Source of the DNA: Marinobacter sp. EhC06
Lineage (GTDB): Bacteria > Pseudomonadota > Gammaproteobacteria > Pseudomonadales > Oleiphilaceae
DNA length: 64,000 nt
Reading direction: 5' to 3'
Assembly (NCBI RefSeq): GCF_001650915.1
Contig: NZ_LXYO01000001.1
Span: 1-64,000 of the forward strand
Shown: piece by piece, positions 54,114 through 64,000 of the stretch
Layout: the number at the start of each line of letters is the position of its first letter
Numbering within the stretch: the first letter of the stretch is position 1
Position numbers and translations under genes: made by a program
The notes under the pieces: generated by a model
Told to the model about the DNA's origin: nothing
The model's input: the letters and a program-made list of their open reading frames with translations, nothing else
Databases searched by the model: none

Positions 54114-55937
54114 ATGACAACCCGCGCCAGACACCTGAAGTTCTCAGCTTGTATCGCCTCAGCCCTTATTACGGCCGGTTGCGCCTCGGGCCCGGGCAAG
54201 CCCGCGGTTGTGGCCGGGCCACCTTCAGCCAATGATACCAATGTCTTTTGCGAAGCCGCGTCAGCCGAAATGACGATTCCGGTCGGTTCCGCATTCCCGG
54301 ACGGGACACTGGTCCGGGATTTCTACACAGGCAACACTGCCCGGGTTATCGACGGTGAGGTAAGCATGGCACCGGGTGCCAATGCCGAGGGGCTGGTGTT
54401 ACTGGAATCAGTCGACGCCAAGGCGGGCCAGTTCACCTGGGCCGGGGCGACCGTCTATTTCGCCGTAACAGACCGGTTTGCCAATGGCAGGACCGACAAC
54501 GACCTGAATTATGGTCGTCAACCAGACGGCAAGGATGAAATCGGCACCTTCCATGGCGGTGATTTTGTCGGCCTGACCCAGAAACTGGACTACCTGGCGG
54601 AACTGGGTGTCAGCGCGCTATGGATTACCCCTCCGTTCGAACAGATGCACGGCTGGGTCGGCGGTGGCGACCGGGGCGATTTCCAGCACTACGGCTACCA
54701 TGGCTATTACGCTCTGGACTTCACCGTTCCGGATTCCAACTTCGGTACCCGGGAAGAATTCCGGACCCTGGTTCAGGAAGCCCACAAGCGAGGTATCCGG
54801 GTGGTTATGGATGTGGTCATGAACCATCCGGGCTACAGTACCCTGCAGGATATGCAGACCTTTGGGTTCGGCTCGCTGTTTGAAGGATTCGAAAAGCATC
54901 TGCCCGAGCGCTGGGGCGACTGGCAACCGGAATCCTGGGAAAACTTCCACGCCTATCATGCCCTCATTGATTACGACCATCCGGATTGGCGCAACTGGTG
55001 GGGCAAGGACTGGGTCCGGGCTGGTATCGCCGACTACGACACGCCGCCGAACGCCTCCGTGGATGCCCAGCGCGGGTCTCTCGCGTTCCTGCCGGATTTC
55101 AAGACCGAATCCGAACAGCCCGTGGATCTCCCGGAATTCCTGAGAAACAAAGCCAGCTCCAGAAGCCAGCAACTGGACGAAGCCACCGTTCGGGATTACC
55201 TGATCACCTGGTTGACCGACTGGGTACGGGAATTCGGTGTGGATGGCTTCCGGGTAGATACTGCCAAGCATGTGGAACCGGAAGCCTGGCTGGCGCTCAA
55301 ACAGGAGGCCCAGGCAGCCCTGGACGATTACCGCAGCCACAATCCCGACGCCAAACTGCCGGCAGAGGAATTCTGGATGGTTGCCGAGGTATTCCCCCAC
55401 TCGGTCCGCAAGACCGCCTATTTCGATGCCGGCTTTGATGCGGTCATTAACTTCGACCTACAGGAAGAAGCCCGGGCCGGTGCACAGTGCCTGCCCTCCA
55501 TGGAATCCATCTACAGTGATTACGCCAGCAAACTCCACGGGGAAGACGACTTCAACGTGCTGAGCTATATCTCTTCCCACGACACCAAGCTGTTCAGTCA
55601 GGTTGCGGGCAATGATCCGGCGCTCCAGAAGCGGGCTGCGGCGGCCCTCATGCTTACTCCCGGAGCGGTTCAGGTGTTCTACGGTGACGAGTCCGGTCGC
55701 GCGTTCGGGCCAACCGGTTCCGATCCCCACCAGGGCACCCGCTCGGACATGAACTGGAGTGCCATTGAGAATGGCGAGGTGTCCGGTATCCTTGAGCACT
55801 GGCAGAAGCTGGGTCAGTTCCGCGATCGTCATCCCGCGATCGGCGCAGGCGAGCACCGGTTGATCAGCCAGCAACCCTATGTATTCTCAAGAACCAACGG
55901 CGATGACCGGGTGGTGATTGCGTTCGGGAGGAAGTGA
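54114..55937 (+). CDS. malS: MalS-type alpha-amylase, predicted lipoprotein
   Basis: 607 residues. Similarity to E. coli MalS by recall is extensive: IGTFHGGDFVGLTQKLDYLA, MHGWVGGGDRGDFQHYGYHG and YGDESGRAFGPTGSDPHQGT. Catalytic residues: Asp about 380 in GFRVDTAKH, Glu about 424 in WMVAEVFPHS, Asp about 487 in SSHDTKLF. E. coli MalS is soluble in the periplasm, whereas this one has a lipobox TAGC near residue 23 and so may be membrane-anchored. It would trim maltodextrins before import by MalEFGK. The shared promoter with malE fits MalT control. Confidence 0.93.
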   Translation: MTTRARHLKFSACIASALITAGCASGPGKPAVVAGPPSANDTNVFCEAASAEMTIPVGSAFPDGTLVRDFYTGNTARVIDGEVSMAPGANAEGLVLLESVDAKAGQFTWAGATVYFAVTDRFANGRTDNDLNYGRQPDGKDEIGTFHGGDFVGLTQKLDYLAELGVSALWITPPFEQMHGWVGGGDRGDFQHYGYHGYYALDFTVPDSNFGTREEFRTLVQEAHKRGIRVVMDVVMNHPGYSTLQDMQTFGFGSLFEGFEKHLPERWGDWQPESWENFHAYHALIDYDHPDWRNWWGKDWVRAGIADYDTPPNASVDAQRGSLAFLPDFKTESEQPVDLPEFLRNKASSRSQQLDEATVRDYLITWLTDWVREFGVDGFRVDTAKHVEPEAWLALKQEAQAALDDYRSHNPDAKLPAEEFWMVAEVFPHSVRKTAYFDAGFDAVINFDLQEEARAGAQCLPSMESIYSDYASKLHGEDDFNVLSYISSHDTKLFSQVAGNDPALQKRAAAALMLTPGAVQVFYGDESGRAFGPTGSDPHQGTRSDMNWSAIENGEVSGILEHWQKLGQFRDRHPAIGAGEHRLISQQPYVFSRTNGDDRVVIAFGRK

Positions 55938-55944
55938 CCTGACC

Positions 55945-56823
55945 ATGAGTTATTCGAGATTTCTGGAAGACACCCCCCTTATTCCGGGCATGATGCGTCT
56001 GCTGGACCATCCCGATCTCTGCCAGCCGGCGAGGCTGGCAAAATGGATCCACGGAAGACTGGATGAAGGACTGACTGTCTTCGATCATGCCGACATTTAC
56101 GGGGATGGCGAGTGCGAGCGTGTTTTTGGCGAGGCACTGATAGCCTCACCGGAACTGCGTCAGAAGGTGCAGGTTATATCCAAGGCCGGGATCGTGCCGG
56201 CCCATCGGGACTCCTCCACCTGGAACACCAAACACTATCGTGCGGAAGCTGATTATTTTTCCGGGGCAATCGACAAGTCACTCAGCCGGCTTCGAGTTGA
56301 GCAGATCCACACCTTCCTTATTCACCGGCCAGATCCGCTGCTGGATGCGGAATCACTGGCGAGAGCCCTGGAACGGGCCGTGACCGCCGGCAAGATTCAA
56401 CATATCGGGGTATCCAATTTTCTGCCGGAGCAGTGGCGCTGGCTTCAGAAAAATACCGATCTGCCTCTGGTGTGCAATCAGAGCGAGCTTTCTCTCAGCC
56501 ACTCAGAACCCCTGGTTGATGGCACCTATGAGGCCCATCTGAACGATGGGCTTCGCTGGCTTGCCTGGTCTCCGCTGGCCGGCGGCACCCTGCCCAGCTC
56601 GGTTCCCGAAAGCTTGCTTCAGGCCGCCAGGGAAGCAACCGGCCTATGCGAAACAGGATTGGCCATCGCCTGGCTGCGACAGCTTCCAGGCGCCCCCATC
56701 CCGGTTCTTGGCTCAATGCGTGAGGCCAGAATTGAGGCCGCGCTTGAGGGCGCCCGCACGGTCCTGCCAAGACCTCTCTGGTTCGCCCTACTGGAGGCAA
56801 TGCGGCAAACTGCGGTGCCCTGA
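55945..56823 (+). CDS. Aldo/keto reductase (YdhF-type)
   Basis: 292 residues of the AKR barrel. The active site pieces are DHADIYGDGECERVFGEAL (catalytic Asp and Tyr), VQVISKAGIV (Lys) and TFLIHRPDPLLD (His), with the NADP-binding end VLGSMREARIEAAL. It resembles E. coli YdhF. The substrate is unknown. It starts seven bases after malS, so it probably belongs to the maltose transcript, which is not usual for this family. GGAGG lies 12 bases upstream of the ATG. Confidence 0.87.
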   Translation: MSYSRFLEDTPLIPGMMRLLDHPDLCQPARLAKWIHGRLDEGLTVFDHADIYGDGECERVFGEALIASPELRQKVQVISKAGIVPAHRDSSTWNTKHYRAEADYFSGAIDKSLSRLRVEQIHTFLIHRPDPLLDAESLARALERAVTAGKIQHIGVSNFLPEQWRWLQKNTDLPLVCNQSELSLSHSEPLVDGTYEAHLNDGLRWLAWSPLAGGTLPSSVPESLLQAAREATGLCETGLAIAWLRQLPGAPIPVLGSMREARIEAALEGARTVLPRPLWFALLEAMRQTAVP

Positions 56824-57000
56824 GGGGCATCGCAAATTTGATATAAGTCACCGACCTACAATTTGTTACCCAAAATTCCACTTTAGTCCCATTGTTGACT
56901 CCATAATCAGCGCTGACACTAGCTCTGCTTAACAAATAATCAAAAAAACGATTGGCAGCCCCTCCCCCCAGTGGCGCTGCAATTCCGGAGGCCAACCTGA

Positions 57001-58251
57001 ATGAACGTCAGAAAAGTACTCTTTTCTGCTTGCCTGCTGTTGCTGGCGAGCACCACCGTCTATGCCGAAACTCTTAAAATCGGCCTGAATTATCCTCAAA
57101 CCGGTCGTTACAAGGACCAGGGCCTGCAACAGCGCCTGGGCGCCTTTCTGGCCGTTGACGAAATCAACAAAGCCGGCGGTGTTATGGGCCGCCAGTTGGA
57201 ACTGGTGATCAGAAATACCCGCGGCGAACCTGCCCAGGGTGCCAAGAACACCGCGGAGCTCATCGACCGTGAAGGCGTCCAGATGGTGTTCGGCGGCGTG
57301 TCCAGCGCCGTTGCCATTGCCTCTGGCAAGGCTGCGCGGGATCGCAACCGGATTTACTTTGGCACCCTCACCTACTCGAACGCCACCACCGGTGCCGAAG
57401 GTCACTCACACATGTTCCGGGAGCCCTACAACGCCTGGATGACCGCCAAGGCGCTGAGCCAATATCTCACCACCAATCACGCCGACGACGAATACTTCTA
57501 CATAACCGCTGACTACACCTGGGGCTGGTCTGTGGAAGAGTCTGTGCGCAAGTTTTCGGGAACCGAGGATACCGACCGCCACCAGGGCGTGAAAACGCCT
57601 TTCCCCCGAGCGCTGATTACTGACTTCCGGGAGGCGCTGGAGCAGGCAGACGCGAGCGATGCCAAGGTTCTGATGATGGTTCTGTTCGGCGACGACATGG
57701 TGCGTGCCCTGAATGTTGCCTACGAAATGGGCCTCACCAAAAAAATGCAGATCGTTGTGCCCAACCTCACCCTCGGTATGGCACGTCAGGTGGGCCCCAC
57801 CATTATGGAAGGCGTTATCGGCGGCTCACCCTGGGTATGGAACGTACCCTACGAGCTGAACTACCCGAGAGGAAAAGAATTTGTCGAAGCCTTCTCAGAA
57901 CGGTATGAAATGCGGCCATCAACCGCTGCGGCCTCTGCCTACAGCATTGTTTACCAATACAAGGATGCGGTGGAACGTACCGGCACTACCAATACCGCCA
58001 GCCTGATCGAAGCCCTGGAGGGACACAGGTACACCTTCCTGAAGGACGAGCAGTACTGGCGGGAATTCGATCACCAGAACGTCCAGACGGTGTATGTGGT
58101 CAAGGTAAAACCGCGCAACACAATCATTGCTGACGAATACAGTTCCGATTATTTCAGCATCATCGATTCCATGCCCGGCGACCAGGCGGCTCAGACCCGG
58201 GAAGAATGGGAAGAGCGGCGCCGGGAGGCTGGCAAACCCCTCCGGCTCTGA
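57001..58251 (+). CDS. Periplasmic substrate-binding protein, Leu/Ile/Val- or urea-type (Peripla_BP family)
   Basis: 416 residues with a signal peptide (cleavage near VYAET). Type I binding protein: LKIGLNYPQTGRYKDQG at the mature start, AFLAVDEINKAGGVMGRQLE, and GGVSSAVAIASGKAARDRNR. The ligand may be an amino acid, urea/amide or aromatic acid. No ABC permease or ATPase is adjacent, so it is orphaned here. GGAGG lies eight to ten bases upstream of the start. The 177-bp gap before it is AT-rich and likely holds its promoter, but I see no clear site. Confidence 0.86.
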   Translation: MNVRKVLFSACLLLLASTTVYAETLKIGLNYPQTGRYKDQGLQQRLGAFLAVDEINKAGGVMGRQLELVIRNTRGEPAQGAKNTAELIDREGVQMVFGGVSSAVAIASGKAARDRNRIYFGTLTYSNATTGAEGHSHMFREPYNAWMTAKALSQYLTTNHADDEYFYITADYTWGWSVEESVRKFSGTEDTDRHQGVKTPFPRALITDFREALEQADASDAKVLMMVLFGDDMVRALNVAYEMGLTKKMQIVVPNLTLGMARQVGPTIMEGVIGGSPWVWNVPYELNYPRGKEFVEAFSERYEMRPSTAAASAYSIVYQYKDAVERTGTTNTASLIEALEGHRYTFLKDEQYWREFDHQNVQTVYVVKVKPRNTIIADEYSSDYFSIIDSMPGDQAAQTREEWEERRREAGKPLRL

Positions 58252-58274
58252 GTCCACACTAAAAGATCCGGCGA

Positions 58275-59918
58275 TCAGAACAGGTAATCGGTCGTCAGGA
58301 TCTTCGATTGTCGTCCACGCACGATGCCGGTCACCAGGTCCCGATTGCTGTCACTGGACTTGGTGGCCACGGTTGTGCGGATCGAGAACACCCTCAGGGC
58401 ATCCGATACCGACAGCGTACCCTCAGCGGAATCCTTTCGTCCGTTAAACGGCAGGGTATCCGGCCCCCTCTGGCACTGGGCATTGAGGTTGATCCGGCCT
58501 ACCTGATTGGCAAGCAGATCAATCAGCTTGCCCACCGTGTCAGAATCCGAACCGAAGATACTGAGCTGCTGCCCGTAACTGGAATCCCGGACGTGCTCAA
58601 CCACTTCCTGCTCGTCCGCAAAGGCTGCAACAGGAATGACCGGCCCAAACTGCTCCTCATGGTAGATGCGCATATCGGCGGTTACCGGGTAAAGCACGGC
58701 AGGATGAAAATACGTGCCATTGACCTCACCACCACCTTCATTGATCACCGATGCACCCTTGGCGACGGCATCGTCCACCAGCGCCCTGAGGAACCCGATC
58801 TTGCCCGGCTCGGGCAATGGCGTCAGCGATACCTCCTGCTCCCAGGGCATCCCCGCAACGAGTTCGTTGACGCCTGCCGATAGCCTACTGACAAACTGAT
58901 CCGCAAGGGAATCATGGACAAACAGGAGTTTAAGAGCGGTGCAGCGCTGGCCATTGAAAGACAGCGCGCCAGTGACACATTCGTTGACGGCGAGCTCAAG
59001 ATCCGCGTCTGACAGCACAATGGCCGGATTGTTGGCGTCCAGACCCAGCACAGCCTTCAACCTGTGGGGCTTTGGATGCATCTGTTTGAGCGCTGACGCA
59101 CCCCGGTGGGTTCCTATAAAGGCGAACATGTCGACCTTACCGCTTTTCATCAATGGTCCGACGGTATCCCTGCCCCGTCCGAAGATAATGTTGATGACTC
59201 CCGGTGGAAACGACTTCCGAAATGCTTCCATCAGAGGGCCGATCAGGAGCACCCCGTATTTGGCAGGTTTGAACACCACAGTGTTGCCCATGATCAACGC
59301 CGGAATCAGCGTTGTGAACGTTTCATTAAGCGGGTAGTTGAACGGCCCCATGCACAGTGCAACGCCCACCGGTAAACGACGGGTCTGAGCCACCACACCA
59401 CCGACGATTTCAAATCTCGATGAGCGTCGGTCGAGCACCTTCAACTCATGGATAGTATCGTTGATGTAGTCGCAGGTTCGGTCAAACTCCTTGCAGGCAT
59501 CTTTTCGGGTCTTGCCGATTTCCCACATCAGAAGCTCTACCACGGCCTCCCGATGGTAGCGCATTTCCACGAGGAACTGTTCGACGTGTTCGATTCTATT
59601 GGCTACTGACATGCTGGGCCATTCTCCGCTGCCCTGACCGTAGGCCTGCACCGCCGCATCCAGAGCTTCGAGGGCGGCCGCCTCGTCCATCAGCGGCGTC
59701 CAACCGATCACCAGAGGCTGAGGTTCGCTTTCACCCTGCACGATAGTGCAGATCGGGCTGCGAACTTCTGCGAAAGGACCGTCCCAGGGGCGCAGTTTCC
59801 CCGCCACCAGGGTATGCGCTATTTCCACGCCGCCCCGACGAAACTGTTCGGGTACGTCGGTTTTTCTCGGAAAAAACGTGGTTTGCATCCAGCGTCTTGG
59901 CTGCATTTCCATCTCCAT
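58275..59918 (-). CDS. Aldehyde dehydrogenase, GapN-like (NADP glyceraldehyde-3-phosphate dehydrogenase)
   Basis: 547 residues of the ALDH superfamily. The catalytic Cys lies in LSFNGQRCTALKLLF, and QRGPDTLPFNGRKDSAEG near the end is typical of non-phosphorylating GAPDH, which oxidises glyceraldehyde-3-phosphate directly to 3-phosphoglycerate with NADP. The region that usually reads ELGG with the general-base Glu is VLGLDANNPAIVL here. Following tpiA and eno in one operon supports a glycolytic role. The start is not certain: ATG 59918 overlaps the tpiA stop (TGATG), and 59933 or 59906 are possible. Confidence 0.82.
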   Translation of the reverse strand: MEMEMQPRRWMQTTFFPRKTDVPEQFRRGGVEIAHTLVAGKLRPWDGPFAEVRSPICTIVQGESEPQPLVIGWTPLMDEAAALEALDAAVQAYGQGSGEWPSMSVANRIEHVEQFLVEMRYHREAVVELLMWEIGKTRKDACKEFDRTCDYINDTIHELKVLDRRSSRFEIVGGVVAQTRRLPVGVALCMGPFNYPLNETFTTLIPALIMGNTVVFKPAKYGVLLIGPLMEAFRKSFPPGVINIIFGRGRDTVGPLMKSGKVDMFAFIGTHRGASALKQMHPKPHRLKAVLGLDANNPAIVLSDADLELAVNECVTGALSFNGQRCTALKLLFVHDSLADQFVSRLSAGVNELVAGMPWEQEVSLTPLPEPGKIGFLRALVDDAVAKGASVINEGGGEVNGTYFHPAVLYPVTADMRIYHEEQFGPVIPVAAFADEQEVVEHVRDSSYGQQLSIFGSDSDTVGKLIDLLANQVGRINLNAQCQRGPDTLPFNGRKDSAEGTLSVSDALRVFSIRTTVATKSSDSNRDLVTGIVRGRQSKILTTDYLF

Positions 59919-60724
59919 CAATTGGTTTCGCATTCGCCGGCCAGAATGCCGGAAGCCTCAGCCAGGGCACCGGCAATCGTTCCGAATTCGTCAGCATGCA
60001 GTGAGGCACCGCCAATCAAGCCACCATCAACGTCGGCAAGACTGAACAACTCGTAGGCATTGGCAGCCTTGACGCTGCCTCCGTATATCACCCGAAGCTC
60101 CTGACTGATGTCATCGGATGCCTCAGGTGCACTTTTCGCGATGAATTGGCGAATTTGCTGGTGCACCGCAGATACCTGCTCCGGCGTTGCGGTTTTGCCC
60201 GTTCCGATAGCCCATACCGGTTCATAGGCGATTACTCCGTTCGCCATGGCCGCCAGACCTACCTCGTCAATAACAGCCTGGATCTGCTGCTCAATGACTA
60301 GCGCGGTACGGTTGGACTCCCGGTCTTCCAGGGTTTCGCCGACGCACAGCACCGGCATGAGACCGGCACCAAGAACCGACCGGTAACGGGCGGCGACCTC
60401 CTGATTGGTTTCACCGAACAACAACCGGCGTTCAGAGTGACCCACCAGCACATAGCGGCAGCCCATCTCCTGAAGCATGGTGGCGCTGACTTCGCCGGTG
60501 TAGGCGCCGGAGACAAACCCAGACGCATTCTGGGCACCCAGCATGATGCCGGTATAGCCCAACAGATCCCGCACCTGAAAGAGATAGGGGTGGGGAGGGC
60601 ATACCGCCAGATCTATGGACTTGCGGAACATCCTGAGACGGGGCAGCACACGGACCATCAGGGCCTGGTTGGCCTGAAGACTGCCGTTCATCTTCCAGTT
60701 TCCAATCAGAATCGGTTTTCTCAT
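59918..60724 (-). CDS. tpiA: Triosephosphate isomerase
   Basis: 268 residues. TIM landmarks are complete: RKPILIGNWKMNGS at the N-terminus (Lys), VGHSERRLLFG (His electrophile), IAYEPVWAIGTGKTATPEQ (catalytic Glu and loop 6) and IYGGSVKAANAYELF. It interconverts dihydroxyacetone phosphate and glyceraldehyde-3-phosphate. ATG 60724 has GGGAG eight bases upstream. It lies 23 bp after eno and overlaps the GapN-like gene. Gammaproteobacteria usually keep tpiA elsewhere (for example by secG), so this may be a second copy. Confidence 0.95.
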   Translation of the reverse strand: MRKPILIGNWKMNGSLQANQALMVRVLPRLRMFRKSIDLAVCPPHPYLFQVRDLLGYTGIMLGAQNASGFVSGAYTGEVSATMLQEMGCRYVLVGHSERRLLFGETNQEVAARYRSVLGAGLMPVLCVGETLEDRESNRTALVIEQQIQAVIDEVGLAAMANGVIAYEPVWAIGTGKTATPEQVSAVHQQIRQFIAKSAPEASDDISQELRVIYGGSVKAANAYELFSLADVDGGLIGGASLHADEFGTIAGALAEASGILAGECETN

Positions 60725-60747
60725 GATGTTTCTCCCGAAAAGCGGTT

Positions 60748-62146
<1,399 letters not shown>

Positions 62147-62203
62147 AAAAAAACCGACCAATCAGACAAATTTGTTATATGGAAACGAAAGTTGGTTGGT
62201 CGG
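62147..62203 (-). terminator. Terminator of the chemoreceptor gene
   Basis: On the minus strand CCGACCAA (complement of 62196-62203) pairs with TTGGTCGG (complement of 62154-62161), followed by seven T. The 34-base loop is long, but the stem and T-run are good. Confidence 0.7.
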
Positions 62204-62211
62204 CAGTTTGT

Positions 62212-64000
62212 TCAGTAGATACGAAAGCGAGCCATCAGCGACTCAATATTGGTCACGGAATCCTCCAGCCTGTCACAGGTAGTGACCAATTCGTTAATAT
62301 TTTCAAGGCCTTCAGCCGCCGAGGCGCTGATTTCAGTGACCTGCCGCGCCACCGATTGACTGACATCCTCCTGCTCATCCATACCATGTCGGATATGTTC
62401 AGCGCCCTGATGAATTTGCCCCATTGCCGAACCAATTCTGCCGGCTCCTTCTGAGACACTGGCCATCAACTCACGCACCGATCGCAGCTGTTCAAAGCTG
62501 GAGTCCATGGAACTGACCGATTCCGATGCTTCCTGCTGGAGCCCTTCCACGAGATTCCGGATCGTATCGGTGCTTTCGGTGGTCTTCCGGGCCAGACCGC
62601 GAACTTCATCTGCAACCACAGCAAAGCCGCGACCGGCATCACCTGCACGCGCTGATTCGATGGCGGCGTTCAAGGCCAAAAGATTGGTCTGGTTGGCAAT
62701 ATCATCAATGGCCTCGGTAATCCTGCCAATATCGAAGCAAGCCTGCTCAAGCTGACGCAGTTTTCTGGCGGTCTGCTCTGCCTGGCGCTCCAGATCAGCA
62801 ACACAGTCCATGCCACGCCCGGCTGCGGACAGGTTGTCTTCAACCTGCTTATTTACCTTGCCAACAAGTTTATGGGTATCCCGAACCGAACCAGCTACTT
62901 CCCTGGCAGAAGCCTCCATTTGAGTCATCGCCGCTGCAATAGACCTGAATTCATCGGACTGAATTCGTATCCGTTCGTTGAAGTCCCTGGCAAACCCGGC
63001 GTTACCCGAGGCAATGACTGAAATGTCCGACCCCGCCTGTTGCAGGCTTCCCAAAACAGTCGCCATGGCTTCGGATAACCGGTTCACGGAACGCTTCAGG
63101 TCGATAAACTCGCCACAAGCCGGAAATTCGAGGGATCGAGAATAGTCGCCCCCGGCCATGGCAGCCAGATGTTCCTGGGTCGCCTGAAGTGGCCGGTTGA
63201 TCATCCGTCCAAGCCTGACTGACGTTGCCAGAGCGATCAGAACCACCAGGGGCAACAGCCAGTAAACCAGCTGTTCAGAATTCAGCGCGGTTTCATCCAG
63301 CGCGAACACAGAGGCGCTTGCTTTCTCGGCAACGGTTTGTCGTGCTTCATCCAGTCCGGATGCCATTGCCGAAAGCGTGCCGTCGACCTTCCTGGCCAAT
63401 AACTCCAATTCAAGCCGGCTCTGACGATAATCTGAATACTGGCTGATGATTCCGGCGTCATTGTTCACGGCAGCAAGAAACATCTCAACCAATGATGGCA
63501 GACCTTCCAGGCGAGGCACCTCACTCACCAGGGCCGATATGTCTTGTTCAAAGGTGCTGGTATTGAATCGGAGATTGTCGACGATGGCATTCAGTTCATT
63601 CGCGTCTTCTGTACTCACCATCTGCATGATTAGCAGCTCAATGTTTGTCAGGTTTTCCATCACCGTGGTGAACAGGTCGCGAATGTATATATCCCGTCCC
63701 GCCGGTTCAGCGCTTTCCCTGACCAGGGTTCTTTTCATCTCCCCGTTATTGGCGAGGAATTCACTCAGCCCCGAATTCACCGACTCCGACACCGACAGCA
63801 ACTGACCCTTGAGGGCCACTATCGCCTCAACCGAGGTCTGGAGATCAACCAGTTGGGCGTTCGCGGACTGGTTGACCGAAGCGAGCGTGGGGAACATCGC
63901 CGTACTGTCGGACGCACCGAAGGCATCCAGGCTGCCGGCAAGGTCGCTCAGTGCGTCCGAAAGTCTGTCAGATCGGGAATTCAGCAGCTTTTGATCAACT
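62212..64000 (-). CDS. Methyl-accepting chemotaxis protein, N-terminus outside window
   Basis: About 595 residues are present; the frame continues past the window edge, so the first membrane helix is missing. The visible part has a long helical periplasmic sensor (about 300 residues), a membrane helix [18 protein letters not shown], a HAMP-like segment ([20 protein letters not shown]) and the signalling hairpin with the conserved tip [20 protein letters not shown] and [18 protein letters not shown]. No CheR/CheB-tethering pentapeptide is at the C-terminus (ends ARFRIY). The ligand is unknown. Expressed toward the eno operon and separated from it by a terminator. Confidence 0.92.
   Translation of the reverse strand, partial: VDQKLLNSRSDRLSDALSDLAGSLDAFGASDSTAMFPTLASVNQSANAQLVDLQTSVEAIVALKGQLLSVSESVNSGLSEFLANNGEMKRTLVRESAEPAGRDIYIRDLFTTVMENLTNIELLIMQMVSTEDANELNAIVDNLRFNTSTFEQDISALVSEVPRLEGLPSLVEMFLAAVNNDAGIISQYSDYRQSRLELELLARKVDGTLSAMASGLDEARQTVAEKASASVFALDETALNSEQLVYWLLPLVVLIALATSVRLGRMINRPLQATQEHLAAMAGGDYSRSLEFPACGEFIDLKRSVNRLSEAMATVLGSLQQAGSDISVIASGNAGFARDFNERIRIQSDEFRSIAAAMTQMEASAREVAGSVRDTHKLVGKVNKQVEDNLSAAGRGMDCVADLERQAEQTARKLRQLEQACFDIGRITEAIDDIANQTNLLALNAAIESARAGDAGRGFAVVADEVRGLARKTTESTDTIRNLVEGLQQEASESVSSMDSSFEQLRSVRELMASVSEGAGRIGSAMGQIHQGAEHIRHGMDEQEDVSQSVARQVTEISASAAEGLENINELVTTCDRLEDSVTNIESLMARFRIY

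Overview
The window reads as a single chromosomal segment of a GC-rich marine gammaproteobacterium, most likely Marinobacter or a close relative. I infer this from the mix of cbb3 oxidase maturation genes, ttcA, a class I PHA synthase with phasin, many outer-membrane barrels and an E. coli-like maltose system. I found no tRNA, rRNA, insertion sequence, prophage or CRISPR. No gap between genes exceeds about 260 bp.

Layout. 1-5 kb: end of ccoI, ccoS and a TauE/SafE-like protein, then ttcA facing a TetR regulator, a DnaJ-related protein and a secreted polysaccharide deacetylase. 5-13 kb: a minus-strand envelope operon (C39 peptidase, barrel, FadL-type barrel, MalM-type lipoprotein) divergent from a clear malT homologue. 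13-21.5 kb: an SLC13 transporter, a DUF2238 membrane protein, a D-aminoacylase-like amidohydrolase, and a four-gene set (DksA-like protein, ABC ATPase, FtsX-type permease, HlyD adaptor). 21.6-25.2 kb: phasin, phaC and a sodium:solute symporter.

25.2-46.9 kb is the most unusual part. A compact minus-strand series of 15 genes encodes a haem-bearing propeller lipoprotein, an SH3 plus barrel protein, a small barrel, a TlpA-type thioredoxin, DUF4266, DUF3570, several TPR or coiled periplasmic proteins, and an ExbB/ExbD/ExbD/AgmX-TonB motor. Divergent from it run two more c-type haem proteins and a Tat-exported DUF1501-like protein, met by an apbE flavin transferase. The gene types resemble the Agl-Glt envelope machine of Myxococcus, here joined to a redox module. 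The function is unknown. One of the two ExbD subunits has Asn at the position of the proton-carrying Asp.

47-56.8 kb is a maltose/maltodextrin system: cytoplasmic alpha-glucosidase and malK on plus, malE-malF-malG on minus, and malS plus an aldo/keto reductase on plus. The promoter regions carry GGGGATGAGG-like MalT boxes, and malE and malF are separated by a perfect 14-bp hairpin. The regulator is presumably the malT about 37 kb away. 57-64 kb: an orphan periplasmic binding protein, an eno-tpiA-gapN-like lower-glycolysis operon behind an AT-rich inverted-repeat operator, and a chemoreceptor cut by the window edge.
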